A stretch of 64,000 nucleotides of DNA, from the NCBI GenBank assembly GCA_964017155.1, contig OZ024862.1, positions 30,303,658-30,367,657 on the forward strand, given 5' to 3'. The notes below the pieces were generated by a model. That model saw nothing but the letters and a program-made list of their open reading frames with translations. It was not told the origin of the DNA and made no database searches. This DNA comes from Oasisia sp. SBJ-2009 (Eukaryota; Annelida; Polychaeta; Sabellida; Siboglinidae). Below, one piece after another: positions 1 through 12,559 of the stretch (position 1 is its first letter; each line of letters begins with the position of its first letter). A program made the translations under genes and the position numbers.

Positions 1-179
1 CTAATATATTTCTTAAAAGCTGCTTCAGCGTTTGTGGCGTGACGTACTGATACCTTAATTTAACTCCTCTGACCAATATGTCACAATAACTATAACAGAG
101 TGACTAAATGAGGTTTCAGTACATATGGTAATGATCAATTGATCATGCACAGAAGGGTAAATGCCTGTTTTCGCTGCAG

Positions 180-308
180 CCTGTGTCCCTGGCACCTATG
201 GTATTGGCTGTGCCCAGAAGTGCACCTGTGCCACAGGTGACCCATGCTACCACGTCACTGGAGAGTGTATCTGCCCCCCCGGCTACAAGGGCCTGGCCTG
301 CGAGAAAC
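180..308 (+). CDS. EGF gene exon, one EGF repeat
   Basis: 129 bp, phase 1 to 1, acceptor AG at 178-179 and donor gtgagt at 309. It begins [14 protein letters not shown] and ends GYKGLACEK, with eight cysteines. Further 5' exons must lie left of the window. Confidence 0.85.
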
Positions 309-3300
309 GTGAGTCACTCCACAGTCAGCCTCAGTTGTCGTCAATGTTTTATACAATTTACGATATTACCTGTTAAAGATATGGTCTCAAAATAAATACA
401 TCGTTTTTAATTATTCCACAAGTAAGCACCATCTCACCAACTGTGCTGAAACCAGTTAGGAAAATTGGCTAATGTGTAGTTTTTGGTATAAGCAAATGTG
501 TTATAGCATGATTTTATCACTTTTCTAAAAAAAAAAGTCATTTGATAACACACAATTCAGAAATTGTAACATTTGAAGGAATTCCAAGATGCATGAAGGG
601 CTCATAAACCGAACATTTTATTGGTTTATTTATTCAGTTTTTGTGAAAAGTATTGTATACACCACAGTCTGATAGTTATGAAATAATGCGGGGATCATAT
701 TAGTTTCATTAGTCACCTTTAACCCTAGTTTTCCATTGTTCCCCAGGGTGTGAGGAGGGTACGTTTGGCCCCAACTGTGAGGGTTTGTGTCGATGCAGCA
801 AGAACAGCACATGTGACCACGTCACTGGCGAGTGTATGTGCAAGCCTGGCCGCAAGGGGCGCCACTGTAATCGAGGTAGGTGACATCATTCATAGGGGGA
901 GTAGGTCCACGGGGATGGTTCATAGAATTAGACGTTCTATATTCATCCAGGTGTCAGAGAACTTGGGGCTCAATATTTCAAAAAGCTGTATGTGGAGTTC
1001 AGCTGTGGAATTTAATGCTTTGCTGTATCATCATAAAGATAATTACAACACCTATAAATGTCACGATGTAAGCAGACATTTTGCAAAGTTTCAGTTATTC
1101 ATATTTGAAAATCCTCACCACTGAATGCATCCATCCTATCTGTTGCGGGTTATGTCCAGACGCTTACAAAATAGATAGCAATTATGTACAAATTGAATGT
1201 TTGATTACAATTTGAGTATTTTATAGATGCAGTATTCTAATGGTGAATACTGTTTCCGGCTTTTTAATTGCAGTTTTGTGGATAGTAGGCCTTAGACATA
1301 TTTAATCTTAAAGACAAGATGTAAAACATCCGAGGAATGGAAATCAAAGCTTTAATGGCTGTCATTGTCTTTTGTAGTGTGTAACAACGGCAAGTTTGGC
1401 ACGGACTGTCGTGACACGTGTCAGTGTGAGAATGGTGGTCAGTGTGACATCTCCACCGGGCAGTGCTCATGTCCAGCGGGCTGGGTCGGTCCAGTCTGTG
1501 AACAGAGGTGTTCCGCTGGACGCTACGGTCTCAACTGCATGGACACCTGCGACTGTCAGAACAACTCACCCTGTGATCATGTGACAGGGGCGTGTGAGTG
1601 CGCCCCCGGCTACATGGGAGACCAGTGCAAGGAGGGTGAGTGATTGTGTACAGCAGCCAAGGGGCTGGGTTGTTAAAGTGTTTTTATCCCTCCCATGGCC
1701 ATTGGTTAAGAATAGTTATAAATACATTAATTTTCACAGAATTTATTTGTTAAACCCAGCAGGTATTTTGCAAAATTAAGAATAATTGCCAAAGATGTCA
1801 TCTACATCAGCCCAATGTTTTTGCATGTTATTAATTGATGAACTTAGTCCACAATACAGGACTAACACATCCATAAAATGACATTTAAAAATAGGAATAA
1901 AGAAACAACAGAGCTGTGTAGAAATGTTTGTGTTTCTTCAACTTCTGTGGGTGTTTTCCAGCCTGCCCTGGGGGTTACTTTGGGGTGAACTGCCTGGTGA
2001 AGTGTGCGTGTGAGAACAACGCGATGTGTGACGCTGTCACTGGGGCGTGTCGGTGCGGCATGGGGTGGATGGGGGAGCACTGTGACCAGAAGTGCCCCGA
2101 GGGCAAGTATGGCCCCAACTGTGTCCACATCTGTGACTGCCAGAACGATGCCACCTGTGATCATGTGACAGGGTGCTGTGAGTGCCAAAAGGGGTGGTTC
2201 GGCCAGCAGTGCGACTTGCGTAAGTCTTTGTAAACGGTTTCTCCTTAAAATGATACAAACTATTTGTGTTCTAGCACTGGTGTTTTTTTAATGAAGTTAA
2301 TAATATGTGTTTTAAAGATGCGTTCTCCTTAAAATAATTTGTCTGACATAGCTGTTACTTACAATCACATTATTTGTGCTTTAAAGTCGCTTTCTGCAAT
2401 AAATTAAAGTATTTTTTATTTCTGTGAAAATTGCATTATGTTCTCGCTGTGATACATCATACAAATGTGTAAGAGCTGGAAAGATAAACTGTCCAGTTGG
2501 GTGATGTTTTGAGACGTGTGCGTCGTGTGAGAGGGGTGTGAGAGGGACACATGTGAGGCTGCCTGGCTGACCAGTGCGTCCTGTTGCAGCGTGTTCCCAG
2601 GGCTACTCGGGCAAGTACTGCAAGGAGCGGTGTGACTGTGTCAACGGCGCCAAGTGTGAGCCCACCACGGGCCAGTGCATCTGTCCCGCCGGATACACGG
2701 GCGAAAACTGCCAGAAAGGTACGCACTGCACCTACACACACCATCCACACACGCACGCACGCACACATGCATGCATGCATGCATGCACATGAGAGGTCAA
2801 TGATTTTAAATGTCAAATTGTATTTTCTGGAAGTATAACTTAAATATAATATTTTATCAATATAACTGAATGGCAGCTTGCTTTCCAAAGTCCTTTACAT
2901 TAACATGTAGATATTAATTGTTATTATATTAATATATATATATATATATTATGTATATATATATATTATATATATATATATGTACACACACAGTCATGGT
3001 TTGTTTATCCTCACACTGGTCCCCAAGTTTTCTGGTCAAAAAAACAAAATGTGTGGATTAGAGAGACACCATGTTACACATGGTATTAAAATGGTTCCCA
3101 CACAAAACGTGCGGATCGTTAAACAAATTGGATTATTGAAGACCAGATAAATGAGAAAATGCTGTATAAATCTTGCAGGTGAATATGTAACAGGGGTTCA
3201 AAGTTAAGTATGTCCAGATGTAGGTATTAAAATGAACAAAGGTAATGTTTGTCAACATTAACGTTTGACACTCATGGCTACAGAAGCAATGTTAACCCCA

Positions 3301-4792
3301 TCTGTCCCACACAGAAATCCGATATTAACCCTCTGCTTGTTTTGCAGTTTGTCAGCGAGGCACCTATGGTGTCAACTGCCTCAAGAAGTGTGAGTGTGGA
3401 CCTGGTGTCACCTGTGACGTGGTGACAGGCACCTGTCAATGTCCACCTGGCTACCGTGGCAACAACTGCACTGAGGGTGAGTAAGCCCAAGGTTCTCAGT
3501 ACACCTGAGGTTAATATGGCAATGTTTTGTGGAGCATATCCTGAGAACACAACGGTCCAAAACAGAGGACCATAACATTTTATTCGTGAAAATGTTCATC
3601 AAGTTGGAAGTATATCATTCAAGTACAATTTCTGATTACACAACTAATAATTTCTACTCACTTCGACGTTTCAACCACCATTGGCGGCCTTCTTCAGGAA
3701 CTGAATGTTCAGTGGTCACTGCTCGCATAAAATTTTAGTTTTGTAATATTGTAGGTTTATATTGCCTAAAACATGGCGTTTTCTATAAATGTCCATCAAA
3801 GATTGAATAATGACACTGATTACTTGTAAGAGCCACATCTTTACCGTCAATAAAAGTTATTTAGCGATAAGTAATTGTTATTGAAGGACGAAGGTACCCT
3901 TATTGGTAGTAAATATACAAAGCTGCTGGAATACAGATGTAACATAGTGATTGTGTCATGTCAGCTGAAGACAGTGTTGTGTCGACTGAGGACAGTGTTT
4001 GTGTTGTGTTGACTGAAGACAGTGTTTGTGTTGTGTCGACTGAAGACAGTGTTTGTGTTGTGTCGACTGAAGACAGTGTTTGTGTTGTGTCGACTGAGGA
4101 CAGTGTTTGTGTTGTGTTGACTGAGGACAGTGTTTGTGTTGTGTCGACTGAGGACAGTGTTTGTGTTGTGTCGACTGAGAACAGTGTTTGCGTGGCATCG
4201 ACTGAAGACAGTGTTTGTGTTGAGTCGACTGAACACAGTGTTTGTATTGGGTCGACTGAGGACAGTGTTTGTGTTATGTCGACTGAACACAGTGTTTGTG
4301 TTGAGTCGACTGAACACAGTGTTTGTGTTGTGTCGACTGAGGACAGTGTTTGTGTTTAGTCGACTGAGGACAGTGTTTGTGTTGAGTCGACTGAACACAG
4401 TGTTTGTATTGGGTCGACTGAGGACAGTGTTTGTGTTATGTCGACTGAACACAGTGTTTGTGTTGAGTCGACTGAGGACAGTGTTTGTGTTGCGTCGACT
4501 GAACACAGTGTTTGTGTTGGGTCGACTGAGGACAATGTTTGTGTAACGTCTAGTGAGAACACTGTTTGTGTAACGTCGACTGAACACAGTGTTTGTGTTG
4601 GGTCGAGTGAGGACAATGTTTGTGTAACGTCAACTGAGGACAGTGTTTGTGTTTCAGCCTGTCGCCGAGGTCGCTACGGTCCCAACTGTGAGTTCCGCTG
4701 TAACTGTGAGAACAGTGCCTCGTGTGACGCTGTCACCGGCACCTGCGTGTGCCAGGAGGGCTGGATTGGTCCTCGCTGCTCTCAGAACAAAG
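180..4792 (+). CDS. Multi-EGF-like protein, MEGF/Draper/SREC type, partial (seven exons)
   Basis: Seven exons encode nine EGF-like repeats. Each repeat is about 43 residues with eight cysteines (pattern C..C..C.C..C..C.C..C), the laminin-EGF-like spacing of MEGF10/11, Draper, PEAR1 and SREC-type scavenger receptors. Such proteins act at the cell surface in engulfment, adhesion or ligand uptake. Every exon starts and ends in phase 1, so each encodes whole repeats: 129 bp for one repeat, 258 bp for two. Splice sites are GT/AG throughout. The gene is open at the left edge: no signal peptide or EMI domain is present. No transmembrane exon was found downstream, so the end is uncertain; candidate tail exons lie at 9,397, 9,624 and 10,879. 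The introns at 309-746, 876-1,377 and 1,636-1,961 hold nothing I recognise. The repeat class is secure; orthology to a named MEGF is not. Confidence 0.8.
747..875 (+). CDS. EGF gene exon, one EGF repeat
   Basis: 129 bp, phase 1 to 1, acceptor ccccag and donor gtaggt. It reads [16 protein letters not shown] through GRKGRHCNR, with eight cysteines in the family spacing. Confidence 0.87.
1378..1635 (+). CDS. EGF gene exon, two EGF repeats
   Basis: 258 bp, exactly twice the single-repeat exon, phase 1 to 1, acceptor ttttgtag and donor gtgagt. The two repeats begin [16 protein letters not shown] and [16 protein letters not shown]. The double exon implies loss of an intron between two repeats, or an older undivided pair. 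Confidence 0.88.
1962..2219 (+). CDS. EGF gene exon, two EGF repeats
   Basis: 258 bp, phase 1 to 1, acceptor ttttccag and donor gtaagt. The repeats begin [16 protein letters not shown] and [16 protein letters not shown]. Like the preceding exon it holds a repeat pair, which suggests that a two-repeat unit was duplicated. Confidence 0.88.
2590..2718 (+). CDS. EGF gene exon, one EGF repeat
   Basis: 129 bp, phase 1 to 1, acceptor ctgttgcag and donor gtacgc. It reads [16 protein letters not shown] through [10 protein letters not shown] short CA/CATG microsatellite begins about 20 bases after the donor. Confidence 0.86.
3348..3476 (+). CDS. EGF gene exon, one EGF repeat
   Basis: 129 bp, phase 1 to 1, acceptor ttttgcag and donor gtgagt. 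It reads [16 protein letters not shown] through GYRGNNCTE, eight cysteines. Confidence 0.87.
3955..4655 (+). repeat. 27-bp minisatellite ending at an exon acceptor
   Basis: About 26 units, core gactgaggacagtgtttgtg plus a variable ttgtgtc-like part carrying GTCGAC. The unit is nine codons ([13 protein letters not shown]). The last unit merges into the acceptor of the EGF exon at 4,658. A TAG at 4,357 divides the open reading frame. Confidence 0.95.
4658..4792 (+). CDS. EGF gene exon, last recognisable EGF repeat
   Basis: 135 bp, phase 1 to 1, donor gtatgt. It reads [16 protein letters not shown] and ends PRCSQNK. The acceptor (gtttgtgtttcag) is the end of a 27-bp minisatellite unit, and the array reading frame runs straight into this exon without a stop from about 4,360. 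Confidence 0.87.
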
Positions 4793-5689
4793 GTATGTCA
4801 AGAGAGTGTCACACATACAGGGAACACCTGCTCCAGGGGATTGTGTCACTCAGGTGGTGAGATCAGAAAAAATACCAGTAAACAGTCGTTTATTACATTT
4901 AACTAGCATACAAAAAGCCACCGTGTCACTGAGGACACTATTTCATGATACACCAGCAAAAAGTGTCTCAGTGGTGCATTCTAGCATTGACAATTTACGG
5001 TTTATTTAATATCTTGGCTAAGGAGCAAAATACGTATTTCAAAAGAGCAAAATCAGTATTATGAACTCACAAGAGTGTTAGTGAAACAATCCCCTGACTG
5101 CCACAGTATATTAGTTGAAGAGTCAACATCACAAACTGAGTATATTTCTTAACATATTATATTTTTCTGCTGTTTTAAAATATACCTATAAATTGTTAGC
5201 CATGTGTGCTGTAGTTTGACATGTTTAATTTTATTTAGCTGATGTACTTTTGATGTATAATGTATTTTTAAATTAATAATGTTTTGATAATGCAAGACAT
5301 GTATGTGGTATTAAATTAGTAGTACCAATGGAATGTTCAGTTTGAGATCATTGCTAACTTATTTAGTAAGAAATGATGCCTGGTATATAATATATATTTA
5401 TTTATAATGTATGTGAGAAATGTACGTACACATGTAGAACTTGTATATAATATGAGTTATTCAATCACAATATTATCATGAAAATGGTATATCTGTAGTT
5501 TACATTGATTTCATAAACATGGCATATTATCTGTCACATGAATGTGTGTCCTAGATGTAGCGTGTTAATTAATCCTGTTGTTGCCCGTAGTTTGCATCTG
5601 CCTGATTGTTCATTGTGTGGAGTTTCTCTAAGAAACCATGTGATGTAACAATACAATATTATTATGCATGTGTTTGTGTATGAGTTGTG

Positions 5690-8335
5690 TACCTGTGTCA
5701 CTTGATTATGTATCTGTGTCACTTCATTGTGTACCTGTGTCACTTGGTTGTGTACCTGTGTCACTTCATTGTGTACCTGTGTCACTTGGTTGTGTACCTG
5801 TGTCACTTTGTTGTGTACCTGTGTCACTTCATTGTGTACCTGGGTCACTTTGTTGTGTACCTGTGTCACTTGGTTGTGTACCTGTGTCACTTTGTTGTGT
5901 ACCTGTGTCACTTCATTGTGTACCTGTGTCACTTCATTGTGTACCTGTGTCACTTCATTGTGTACCTGTGTCACTTCATTGTGTACCTGCGTCACTTGGT
6001 TGTGTACCTGTGTCACTTTGTTGTGTACCTGTGTCACTTTGTTGTGTACCTGGGTCACTTTGTTGTGTACCTGTGTCACTTGGTTGTGTACCTGTGTCAC
6101 TTTGTTGTGTACCTGTGTCACTTCATTGTGTACCTGTGTCACTTGGTTGTGTACCTGTGTCACTTCATTGTGTACCTGTGTCACTTGGTTGTGTACCTGT
6201 GTCACTTTGTTGTGTACCTGTGTCACTTCATTGTGTACCTGGGTCACTTTGTTGTGTACCTGTGTCACTTGGTTGTGTACCTGTGTCACTTTGTTGTGTA
6301 CCTGTGTCACTTCATTGTGTACCTGTGTCACTTCATTGTGTACCTGTGTCACTTCATTGTGTACCTGTGTCACTTCATTGTGTACCTGCGTCACTTGGTT
6401 GTGTACCTGTGTCACTTTGTTGTGTACCTGTGTCACTTTGTTGTGTACCTGTGTCACCTCATTGTGTACCTGGGTCACTTTGTTGTGTACCTGTGTCACT
6501 TTGTTGTGTACCTGTTTCACTTCATTGTGTACCTGGGTCACTTTGTTGTGTACCTGTGTCACTTTGTTGTGTACCTGTGTCACTTCATTGTGTACCTGTG
6601 TCACTTTGTTGTGTACCTGTGTCACTTTGTTGTGTACCTGTGTCACTTCATTGTGTACCTGTGTCACTTCGTTGTGTACCTGTTTCACTTCATTGTGTAC
6701 CTGTGTCACTTTGTTGTGTACCTGTGTCACTTCATTGTGTACCTGGGTCACTTTGTTGTGTACCTGTGTCACTTGGTTGTGTACCTGTTTCACTTCATTG
6801 TGTACCTGTGTCACTTTGTTGTGTACCTGTGTCACTTTGTTGTGTACCTGTGTCACTTGGTTGTATACCTGTGTAACATCTTTGTGTACCTGTGTCACTT
6901 TGTTGTGTACCTGTTTCACTTCATTGTGTACCTGTGTCACTTGGTTGTGTACCTGTGTCACTTGGTTGTGTACCTGTTTCACTTCATTGTGTACCTGTGT
7001 CACTTGGTTGTGTACCTGTGTCACTTGGTTGTGTACCTGTTTCACTTCATTGTGTACCTGTGTCACTCGGTTGTGTACCTGTGTCACTTGGTTGTGTACC
7101 TGTTTCACTTGGTTGTGTACCTGTTTCACTCGGTTGTGTACCTGTGTCACTTGGTTGTGTACCTGTTTCACTTGGTTGTGTACCTGTTTCACTCGGTTGT
7201 GTACCTGTGTCACTTGGTTGTGTACCTGTTTCACTTGGTTGTGTACCTGTGTCACTTGGTTGTGTACCTGTGTCACTTGGTTGTGTACCTGTGTCACTTG
7301 GTTGTGTACCTGTTTCACTTGGTTGTGTACCTGTGTCACTCGGTTGTGTACCTGTTTCACTTGGTTGTGTACCTGTTTCACTTCATTGTGTACCTGTGTC
7401 ACTTTGTTGTGTACCTGTGTCACTTTGTTGTGTACCTGTGTCACTTGGTTGTATACCTGTGTAACATCTTTGTGTACCTGTGTCACTTTGTTGTGTACCT
7501 GTTTCACTTCATTGTGTACCTGTGTCACTTGGTTGTGTACCTGTGTCACTTGGTTGTGTACCTGTTTCACTTCATTGTGTACCTGTGTCACTTGGTTGTG
7601 TACCTGTGTCACTTGGTTGTGTACCTGTTTCACTTCATTGTGTACCTGTGTCACTCGGTTGTGTACCTGTTTCACTTGGTTGTGTACCTGTTTCACTCGG
7701 TTGTGTACCTGTGTCACTTGGTTGTGTACCTGTGTCACTTGGTTGTGTACCTGTGTCACTTGGTTGTGTACCTGTTTCACTTCATTGTGTACCTGTGTCA
7801 CTTGGTTGTGTACCTGTGTCACTTGGTTGTGTACCTGTTTCACTTCATTGTGTACCTGTGTCACTCGGTTGTGTACCTGTTTCACTTGGTTGTGTACCTG
7901 TTTCACTCGGTTGTGTACCTGTGTCACTTGGTTGTGTACCTGTGTCACTCGGTTGTGTACCTGTTTCACTTGGTTGTGTACCTGTGTCACTTGGTTGTGT
8001 ACCTGTGTCACTCGGTTGTGTACCTGTTTCACTTGGTTGTGTACCTGTGTCACTTGGTTGTGTACCTGTGTCACTCGGTTGTGTACCTGTTTCACTTGGT
8101 TGTGTACCTGTGTCACTTCGTTGTGTACCTGTGTCACTTGGTTGTGTACCTGTTTCACTTGGTTGTGTACCTGTTTCACTTGGTTGTGTACCTGTTTCAC
8201 TTGGTTGTGTACCTGTGTCACTTGGTTGTGTACCTGTGTCACTTGGTTGTGTACCTGTTTCACTTGGTTGTGTACCTGTTTCACTTGGTTGTGTACCTGT
8301 GTCACTTCGTTGTGTACCTGTGTCACTTGATTGAG
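5690..8335 (+). repeat. 21-bp minisatellite, about 126 units, with higher-order structure
   Basis: The unit is gtacctgtgtcactt followed by six bases in variants (cattgt, ggttgt, tgttgt). Because 21 is divisible by three and the unit has few stops, several frames are open on both strands (949 codons on minus, 923 and 867 on plus). A rare unit containing gtaacatcttt recurs at about 6,870 and 7,458, 588 bp apart (28 units), which shows block duplication. Plus-strand frames give VYLCHFI, minus-strand frames VTQVHNQ heptads. I regard it as intronic or intergenic, not as a gene. Confidence 0.95.
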
Positions 8336-8459
8336 TATATGTGTCAGTTGTGTACCTGTGTCATTTGTTCGTACCTGTGTCACTTCGTTGTGTACCTGTA
8401 TAGCTGTAGCTCCTGTACTGTTGACCTGCGTAATGAGTTTACCTTTCAGGGCATGTGAG

Positions 8460-9396
8460 TGTCTGTTTTTGCCATGTACTAAACCCCATCAATATCTGCT
8501 TTAACAATATTATTATAATATTGTTCAACCTCAAACACTAACAGAAACCTGCATTTGTAGCAGCAACGAGCATGAATACATCATTATATACCAAACGGAG
8601 GATATTATCTAACAGACATGTTTTAAATAACATTGCAATTTGCAAAATGCTGTGGTTTGTTTTGTTTTGTTTTGTGTATGATTTATCATTGCTATATTTC
8701 ATTACAAACTCTATGAATTAAATGGGTTGGTTCATATAAAGGGGAAATTAATTAAAAAAATCTAGATTATATCTAAAGAATATCCTCTCTAAATTGATTA
8801 TGCAGTTGGCTAAACTCCTTGTCATTCTCTCTCTCTACCTCTCTTTACCCCACTCTACATCATCTCGCCCTCTCCCACCCTCCTCTCTCTTCCATTCACT
8901 TAGGTCAACAATACATTGCATCACTGCTGTTAATTCATCCCAGAATATAATTTCTGTAACTTACAACAAAGAAACAACCTAACTGATGCACCGTTTGATA
9001 TTAACTTAAGCAAAGCTGAAAGCAAAAACATTATTGTAGATATATATGCAGGATTAATTTTTACATATTATGGCAGAAATGTTACTTATCCAACGTAACT
9101 TATCCCTTTCTTTGCAGAAATGTTCCATTTTAACATGACCAAATAAATTTGGATGTTACTTATGTTGAGTTAAGGCTTTGGTTTTCTATAGTCTGTAGTA
9201 AAAATGCGTTTGAATACCTCAAGATAGGTGAGCATGTACCTGGCCCGTGCGCTTTTCCGTTTCATCCTGTTAACAAAGACGCATGTAATTTCCTCATGAA
9301 GTACGCATGACCCTCCCAACAAGGCATCGATGTAGTGTTAACACTACCAAAGCAGTGTTCTTTTAAAATGTACCTTTATGGTTAATTTTCTTTTAG
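8460..9396. other. AT-rich non-coding stretch
   Basis: Contains a CT-rich tract at 8,825-8,900 and several T-rich acceptor-like sites (for example 9,117), each followed by stops in all phases. No repeat family or gene recognised. Confidence 0.5.
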
Positions 9397-9431
9397 AAGT
9401 GTACGCCGTCACTAAAGAAATAGACAGTCTT
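9397..9431 (+). CDS. Candidate small exon (possible tail of EGF receptor)
   Basis: 35 bp between acceptor cttttag and donor gtaagt. It starts in phase 1, as required to follow the exon at 4,658, and ends in phase 0. Joined, it reads EVYAVTKEIDSL. The VYAV-x-K core looks like a short tyrosine motif of a receptor tail, but the stretch is too short to be sure. No transmembrane exon was found between 4,793 and 9,396. It could instead be the start of a coiled coil. Confidence 0.35.
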
Positions 9432-9623
9432 GTAAGTATTAACAACCATCGTTACTCTAGACACTTATTAATAAACTCTTGCTTGTCAGTTGTCATACCT
9501 CTGTCATTCTCCGCATCCTGATCATGTAGAGCCAGTTACATTTCAACTTTAAAGCAGTTAATTCCCAACAGTCACATCAAAATGGAGGATATTAATGGTT
9601 TTCATATTCATATATTTTTGTAG

Positions 9624-9644
9624 CAAAAAAACGAAAACCACAAG
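9624..9644 (+). CDS. Candidate 21-bp microexon
   Basis: Between acceptor tttttgtag and donor gtaggt, 21 bp, phase 0 to 0, reading QKNENHK. It is phase-compatible with the exon candidates at 9,397 and at 10,879 or 17,312. This is a prediction from splice signals only. Confidence 0.3.
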
Positions 9645-10696
9645 GTAGGTGTGAACAGTGCATACCAAAGGCCTGCTTCGTACATTTAGCATCCATTTGT
9701 GTTGTACCATGTAGTACATGTTATATTTATAAGTCAAAACTTAGGTGGAATTAATACTCGTGTTCACAGTTTCTGTCTTAATATTTTTAAGTGTCATCAG
9801 TGTGTAGTATTATAGAATTATAGTTGTTATCTATGACAGTGGGGCATGAAATTAAATTATTTCCATTATATCCCAAGGTTAAGCCAATTTTTTCAAGAAA
9901 TCAAGTTTTAAACCTAATTTGTTATCGCATTTGTGAGCTTATTAGAGGGTACAAGGTATATAAACACTTCAATATATTGGATAGTTTAATACAGCTTCAC
10001 ATGCAACCCGTGTACATTTATACATTTCTATTTTTCAAAACAACATGATAAAAGTACTAACTGTCCAAATGTGTGTCCTTATATTGTGAAGCTGTTGTAT
10101 AAATCAACACCTTGGCATGCCATATTTTCCTGCTAGATTATCTAAAACATTTGTATTAAGACATTTTAAACATAGACAAAGTTAGAATAAACTTTCATTC
10201 ATTTAAGCCATTTCTAAATAAGTATAATATGTGATATTCCATCACATGTTTATATATACTCAGGTAAGTTCAGTAAGCTTTATAGTTTTATTTACATTGC
10301 CATAATAATATAAGAATAATCATTATTAACCAACATGTTATAATTGTGCTTTCAAGAATGAATGTATAAGATCAATGATAACTTAAATGGCCCCACAAGT
10401 ATTAATTGTCAAATCAAAATAAGTGGCATTTCATATTTTATGCAGTTGTATATATAGATATTTGATTTTATCAAATTGTAGCTTACAACAGCAAAGAAGT
10501 TACACTCAAAAAAGAAGTAAATAAGAACTAAACTATTTTATTATTTATTTAAAAGTTAATAAAAATTGATAACTAGAATAATATCATAAATTATTAGTTG
10601 TAAATTAAAAACAATAACATCTATCATGATAATGGGACGTGACATAATTACATCAAGAAATGATTAATTGATTGTATGTATGTATGTATGTATGTA

Positions 10697-10758
<62 letters not shown>

Positions 10759-10860
10759 CATATTAGAACCCTTTGATGGATATGTTTAGTACATGGCAAT
10801 GGGTACAGATGTATGCGTGATATTGTCTGTGTATGTTGAGTAATGACTTCTCCCTCTCAT
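9645..10860. other. AT-rich stretch with TATG/TA microsatellite
   Basis: Very AT-rich. A tatg tract followed by (TA)n occupies about 10,674-10,760. Nothing coding is recognised. Confidence 0.5.
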
Positions 10861-10878
10861 GTCCTGTGTGGGTTGCAG

Positions 10879-10944
10879 GACTCGACGCTCCCCCAGAACT
10901 CCGCATCCGCACGGACAGAGCAAACAGAGGAGACATCCCCGTGA
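10879..10944 (+). CDS. Candidate terminal coding exon of the EGF gene
   Basis: Acceptor ggttgcag is followed in phase 0 by DSTLPQNSASARTEQTEETSP and a TGA at 10,942. In phase 1 (joined directly to the exon at 4,658) it would read LDAPPELRIRTD... to a TAG. The stretch to about 11,260 is GC-richer than its surroundings, which fits an exon with 3' UTR. Which frame is used, if any, cannot be decided from the sequence. Confidence 0.35.
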   Translation, partial: DSTLPQNSASARTEQTEETSP

Positions 10945-11737
10945 ACACATAGGAGGTGACAGACACCACCAGAGCCCGTGGTTGACATCTACAGCCCAGG
11001 AGAGGATGACATCTGACCCTGTCCTGACTGTCACCATACCAGGGTTCTGGTCTGAGTTTGTTACAATCAGCAGCCACTGGCTACCTTGAAGTGTCCTACA
11101 TGTGTCACAGACACTCTCCCGGACACTCACTTGATGATTTAATTTGGAGACAGAACTTCATACACTGCTTGGAGAGTGTGACAATGCGATCTGCGTGTGT
11201 GTCACATCACTCGCATTAGGCGATTGCTTGCGAGAACATGTAGGCAGTTCGATTGACTGACCTGTCAGTGTCATTACTAGTACCACATGTCAAAGAGCTT
11301 GCAGTGCTTAAACGTGTCACATAGGCTTTGTATTCCTGTCTTTCCTAATGTCAAGTGTATGTTGACTTTTCTATGTAATTTAGAATTTGTATAAAACAGG
11401 AAGAAACATAAACTACATGGTTGTATTCTGATGAAAATGTATAATGTCCATATATCAGCCATAAAACAAATACGTGTATCCCAAACAGTGTATGCATTTA
11501 TAACTGTCAATACCAAACCATTTAATGGTTGATCGCAAAATAAAATTAATTTTATGAGAACACTGATGTGCAAATTTACTGGGACATGTATCATGATGTT
11601 ATGTGAACAAAACAGATATAGAAAACAGCACATGAAGTTGATCTCAGGTGGTTGTGCTGCCCATATTGGAGGTATTTAAATGCACATTACTGATTGAAAT
11701 TTCCGACTTAACTGCACACTTTCTCTTGTGTAGCCAC

Positions 11738-11743
11738 AATAAA
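11738..11743 (+). terminator. AATAAA polyadenylation signal candidate
   Basis: Consensus AATAAA about 800 bases downstream of the candidate terminal exon at 10,879. The hexamer occurs by chance in AT-rich DNA; only its position supports it. Confidence 0.25.
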
Positions 11744-12400
11744 TGGCAACATATGAGATATGTGTGTAACATAGCTGTCAGCCAATGGTACTGTAGATCA
11801 GCAGATGACCTTGTACACGTCTATGACGTCTATAAGGGCTGACCAAACTGTATCTATAACAGACATTGTTATTTTGCCAACTGTACCTGCTAAATAAGTA
11901 ATCGTTATTAATCATCGAAATATAATGCTACAAGCACTGTTGATTACAAAAACAAACTATATCTGGTCTTGTATTTATAAAACGTATGTAATTGTATTTG
12001 ATGTATGGTGCCGTTATGCATGAGCGTGGACATTATCTATAGCTTTCACATGTCCAGTAGCAAAAGAGATAGAATGTGCAGTTTTACTGTGAAATCTATG
12101 TGTACAAAATATTGCTTCAACAACATATATTTTGAAAGTATGCAAAATCTGTCAAATCAGAACAGCCCAAAATACTCTTGTAAACTATATACTGGAAATT
12201 GGCCATGTAATTGACCGCGCGCGTCCTTATCATAAAGTAGCGTTAATTAAGTGTGTTCTGCACTGCCTTGTAGATATAAGACTCTTTCTTGACCTGCAGA
12301 TTGTTTGCAGTCAGGTCAGTGTGAAGGAAAAGAGTGTGTTAAATGGAAGTTCTTTAGAAGTAGTTCTCCTGTGCCATGTTTTGTTATCTAGCAGACATAG

Positions 12401-12444
<44 letters not shown>

Positions 12445-12495
12445 TACATACATACATTATATATTAAGAACAATAGGTGACCATTTACAGTCTAC
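11744..12495. other. Intergenic stretch with ACAG microsatellite
   Basis: AT-rich intergenic DNA. A (acag)n tract lies at 12,401-12,445. No gene recognised. Confidence 0.5.
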
Positions 12496-12559
12496 TTGGT
12501 GCAAAGGGAACAGACGGTGCACATTGCACCCGTACATGTTACACCAAAGACTAGTCGAC

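Noticed and set aside
5534..8383. 949-codon ORF on the minus strand (VTQVHNQ repeats)
   Set aside because: Entirely within the 21-bp array; several frames are open on both strands because the unit length is a multiple of three. No unique domain flanks it.
8794..8982. Small ORF with signal-peptide-like start (MQLAKLLVILSLYLSL)
   Set aside because: Encoded by a CT-rich tract with no further domain. As an exon for the EGF protein, the required phase 1 has an immediate stop.
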